Positions 41,827-42,881 of a stretch of DNA of 42,881 bases are shown piece by piece. A model generated the notes under the pieces. The model had not been told where the DNA came from, did no database searches, and saw only the letters and a list, made by a program, of their open reading frames with translations. How positions within the stretch are numbered: the stretch's first letter is position 1; each line of letters opens with the position of its first letter. Position numbers and translations under genes: made by a program. The DNA is taken from contig JAKPNJ010000087.1 in the NCBI GenBank assembly GCA_029548445.1, positions 1-42,881 of the forward strand, in the 5' to 3' direction. This stretch comes from Bacillota bacterium. Lineage in GTDB: Bacteria; Bacillota; Clostridia; Saccharofermentanales; UBA5734.

Positions 41827-42687
41827 TTGGAAAGGCGAACCGGAAGCTCCCTCAACAACGAGACGTTTATCAACTACTGGACCGAGCAGGCGACCCATTT
41901 CGACCTGTATGTGATGGAATGCGGCTATGAGAAATGTGACCCGCTCCATTTCTGGGGTCCGGCCGTCAAGCGGTTCCACAGCATCCACTATATCCTTTCC
42001 GGTGAAGGCGAGCTGCACATGAACGGACAGACGTTCCGTCTGGGCCGCGGGGATGGTTTCTACCTGTCGCCCCGCCAGGTCGTCCATTACATCGCCTCCG
42101 AATCCAACCCCTGGGAGTACCGGTGGGTGTCCTTCAACGGCAGCCAGGCCCAAAGCACCATGAACCTGACGACCGTATCGGACCAGAATCCTGTGTTCCA
42201 CTTCGACCGGGACGACCGCTTCGCCCGGACCATGTGCGAAATCTATGACTGCTCCCATTCCGGCCATGTGGCCGATTTCCTCCTGACCGGCCGGCTGTAC
42301 CTCTTCATGGCGGATTTCGTATCCCTGTTCCGGAATGAGAGCCATGCGGATTTCGAGGCCAGCCGGGAATATGTCTCCCAGGCGCTGCGTTTCATCGAGG
42401 GCAACCTGCAGAAGGGTTGTACGGTCGAATCCCTGACCCGGCACCTGGGACTGAGCCGTACCTATATTTACAAGATTTTCATGAAGCATGTCGGCATGTC
42501 CCCGACGGACTACATGGCGAACCTGCGGATCAGCCATGCCAAGGACCTGTTGCGGTCCAGCCGCTGTTCGGTATCGGAGGCGGCCCTGTCGGTCGGATAC
42601 GACGACCCGTTTTATTTCTCCAAGGTGTTCAAGAAGATCGTCGGAAAGTCGCCGGCGGCCTACCTGAAGGATATGCTGGCGGAGTAG
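41827..42687 (+). CDS. AraC-family regulator with cupin sensor domain
   Basis: The 286-residue protein has an N-terminal cupin-like sugar-binding domain (about 15-150: HYILSGEGELHMNGQ, GDGFYLSPRQVVHYI, WEYRWVSFNG) and a C-terminal pair of helix-turn-helix motifs (about 190-285: VESLTRHLGLSRTYIYKIFMKHVGMSP, AALSVGYDDPFYFSKVFKKIVG). I start it at TTG 41827, because GAGGTG (41814-41819) lies 7 bases before it. The in-frame ATG at 41782 would leave a leader of about 9 bases with no good site. Such regulators activate divergent sugar operons on binding their inducer, here the GH36-GH39-GH28 operon. Confidence 0.87.
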   Translation: MERRTGSSLNNETFINYWTEQATHFDLYVMECGYEKCDPLHFWGPAVKRFHSIHYILSGEGELHMNGQTFRLGRGDGFYLSPRQVVHYIASESNPWEYRWVSFNGSQAQSTMNLTTVSDQNPVFHFDRDDRFARTMCEIYDCSHSGHVADFLLTGRLYLFMADFVSLFRNESHADFEASREYVSQALRFIEGNLQKGCTVESLTRHLGLSRTYIYKIFMKHVGMSPTDYMANLRISHAKDLLRSSRCSVSEAALSVGYDDPFYFSKVFKKIVGKSPAAYLKDMLAE

Positions 42688-42725
42688 GCCGGGTTCCCCA
42701 GGCCTTCTCCATCGCCCCTGAACGG

Positions 42726-42760
42726 AGGCCCGGGCGCGGGACCTGCCCACGCCCGGGCCT
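42726..42760. terminator. Hairpin terminator after the AraC gene
   Basis: Arms AGGCCCGGGCG (42726-42736) and CGCCCGGGCCT (42750-42760) pair perfectly over 11 bases with a 13-base loop. Only a weak T tract follows, so efficiency is uncertain. It lies between the convergent ends of the AraC gene and the partial gene at 42791 and may serve both. Confidence 0.65.
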
Positions 42761-42790
42761 TGCCATCATCCAGGAGAGGTTCCTGCAGGA

Positions 42791-42881
42791 TCAGGACCGT
42801 TTCCGGGCGGTTACCAGGGTCACGACGCCGGCGCCCGCCATCAGCAGCAGGCCCAGGGAGAAGGGATCGGCGGTCGTGGGG
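42791..42881 (-). CDS. 3' end of a surface-anchored protein gene
   Basis: Reading leftward from the right edge, a frame ends at TGA (42793-42791). Its 29 visible residues are PTTADP, then a hydrophobic helix of about 20 residues, and a final RKRS. This is the shape of a C-terminal membrane anchor of Clostridial surface proteins, where the position of PTTADP is usually a sortase-like PxTGD; here the glycine is replaced. The rest of the gene lies outside the window. Confidence 0.6.
   Translation of the reverse strand, partial: PTTADPFSLGLLLMAGAGVVTLVTARKRS

Overview
The window looks like a piece of a GC-rich, Gram-positive-type anaerobe, most likely a high-GC member of the Clostridia (Bacillota). 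The evidence is strong GGAGG-type ribosome binding sites on nearly every gene, lipoprotein and LplB/LplC-type sugar permease architecture without a local ATPase, ROK and cupin-AraC regulators, a relative of the Bacillota-type polymerase PolC, and a surface-anchor-like C-terminus at the right edge. This is inference; there is no rRNA or other marker to fix the taxon.

Region 1 (1-22.4 kb) is an accessory island of two divergent operons with a NACHT-type gene between them. The leftward operon starts at a good promoter (10244-10272). It encodes a CbxX-type AAA+ ATPase, a YbjN-like protein, a membrane-anchored von Willebrand A protein, a tubulin/FtsZ-like GTPase, and a cysteine-motif membrane protein that runs off the left edge. 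The rightward set encodes a second, paralogous AAA+ ATPase, a PolC-like protein whose polymerase and PHP catalytic residues are replaced, a small coiled-coil membrane protein overlapping its end, a membrane protein with a QxK-type nuclease-fold core, an Sm-like/Card1-like nuclease, and a four-helix membrane protein. A NACHT NTPase with leucine-rich repeats and an AT-rich C-terminal third lies between them. Paralogous ATPases, an NLR-like switch, two nuclease folds and a pseudo-polymerase suggest a composite defence or membrane-remodelling system that I do not recognise as described.

Region 2 (22.5-23.4 kb) has a membrane-anchored glycerophosphodiester phosphodiesterase ending at a strong hairpin terminator shared with the next, convergent operon.

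Region 3 (23.4-35.7 kb) is a sugar-use locus. A leftward, translationally coupled operon encodes a large GH2 glycosidase, a uroporphyrinogen-decarboxylase-like protein, two CUT1-type permeases and a lipoprotein binding protein. Divergent from it are a ROK repressor, a Gfo/Idh/MocA oxidoreductase and a YcxB-like membrane protein. Promoters and inverted repeats sit in the shared control region.

Region 4 (35.8-42.9 kb) is a second glycosidase operon (GH36 alpha-galactosidase-like, GH39-like lipoprotein, GH28-like beta-helix protein) read leftward, with a divergent AraC-type activator. The last 91 bases hold the end of a leftward gene with a C-terminal membrane anchor.
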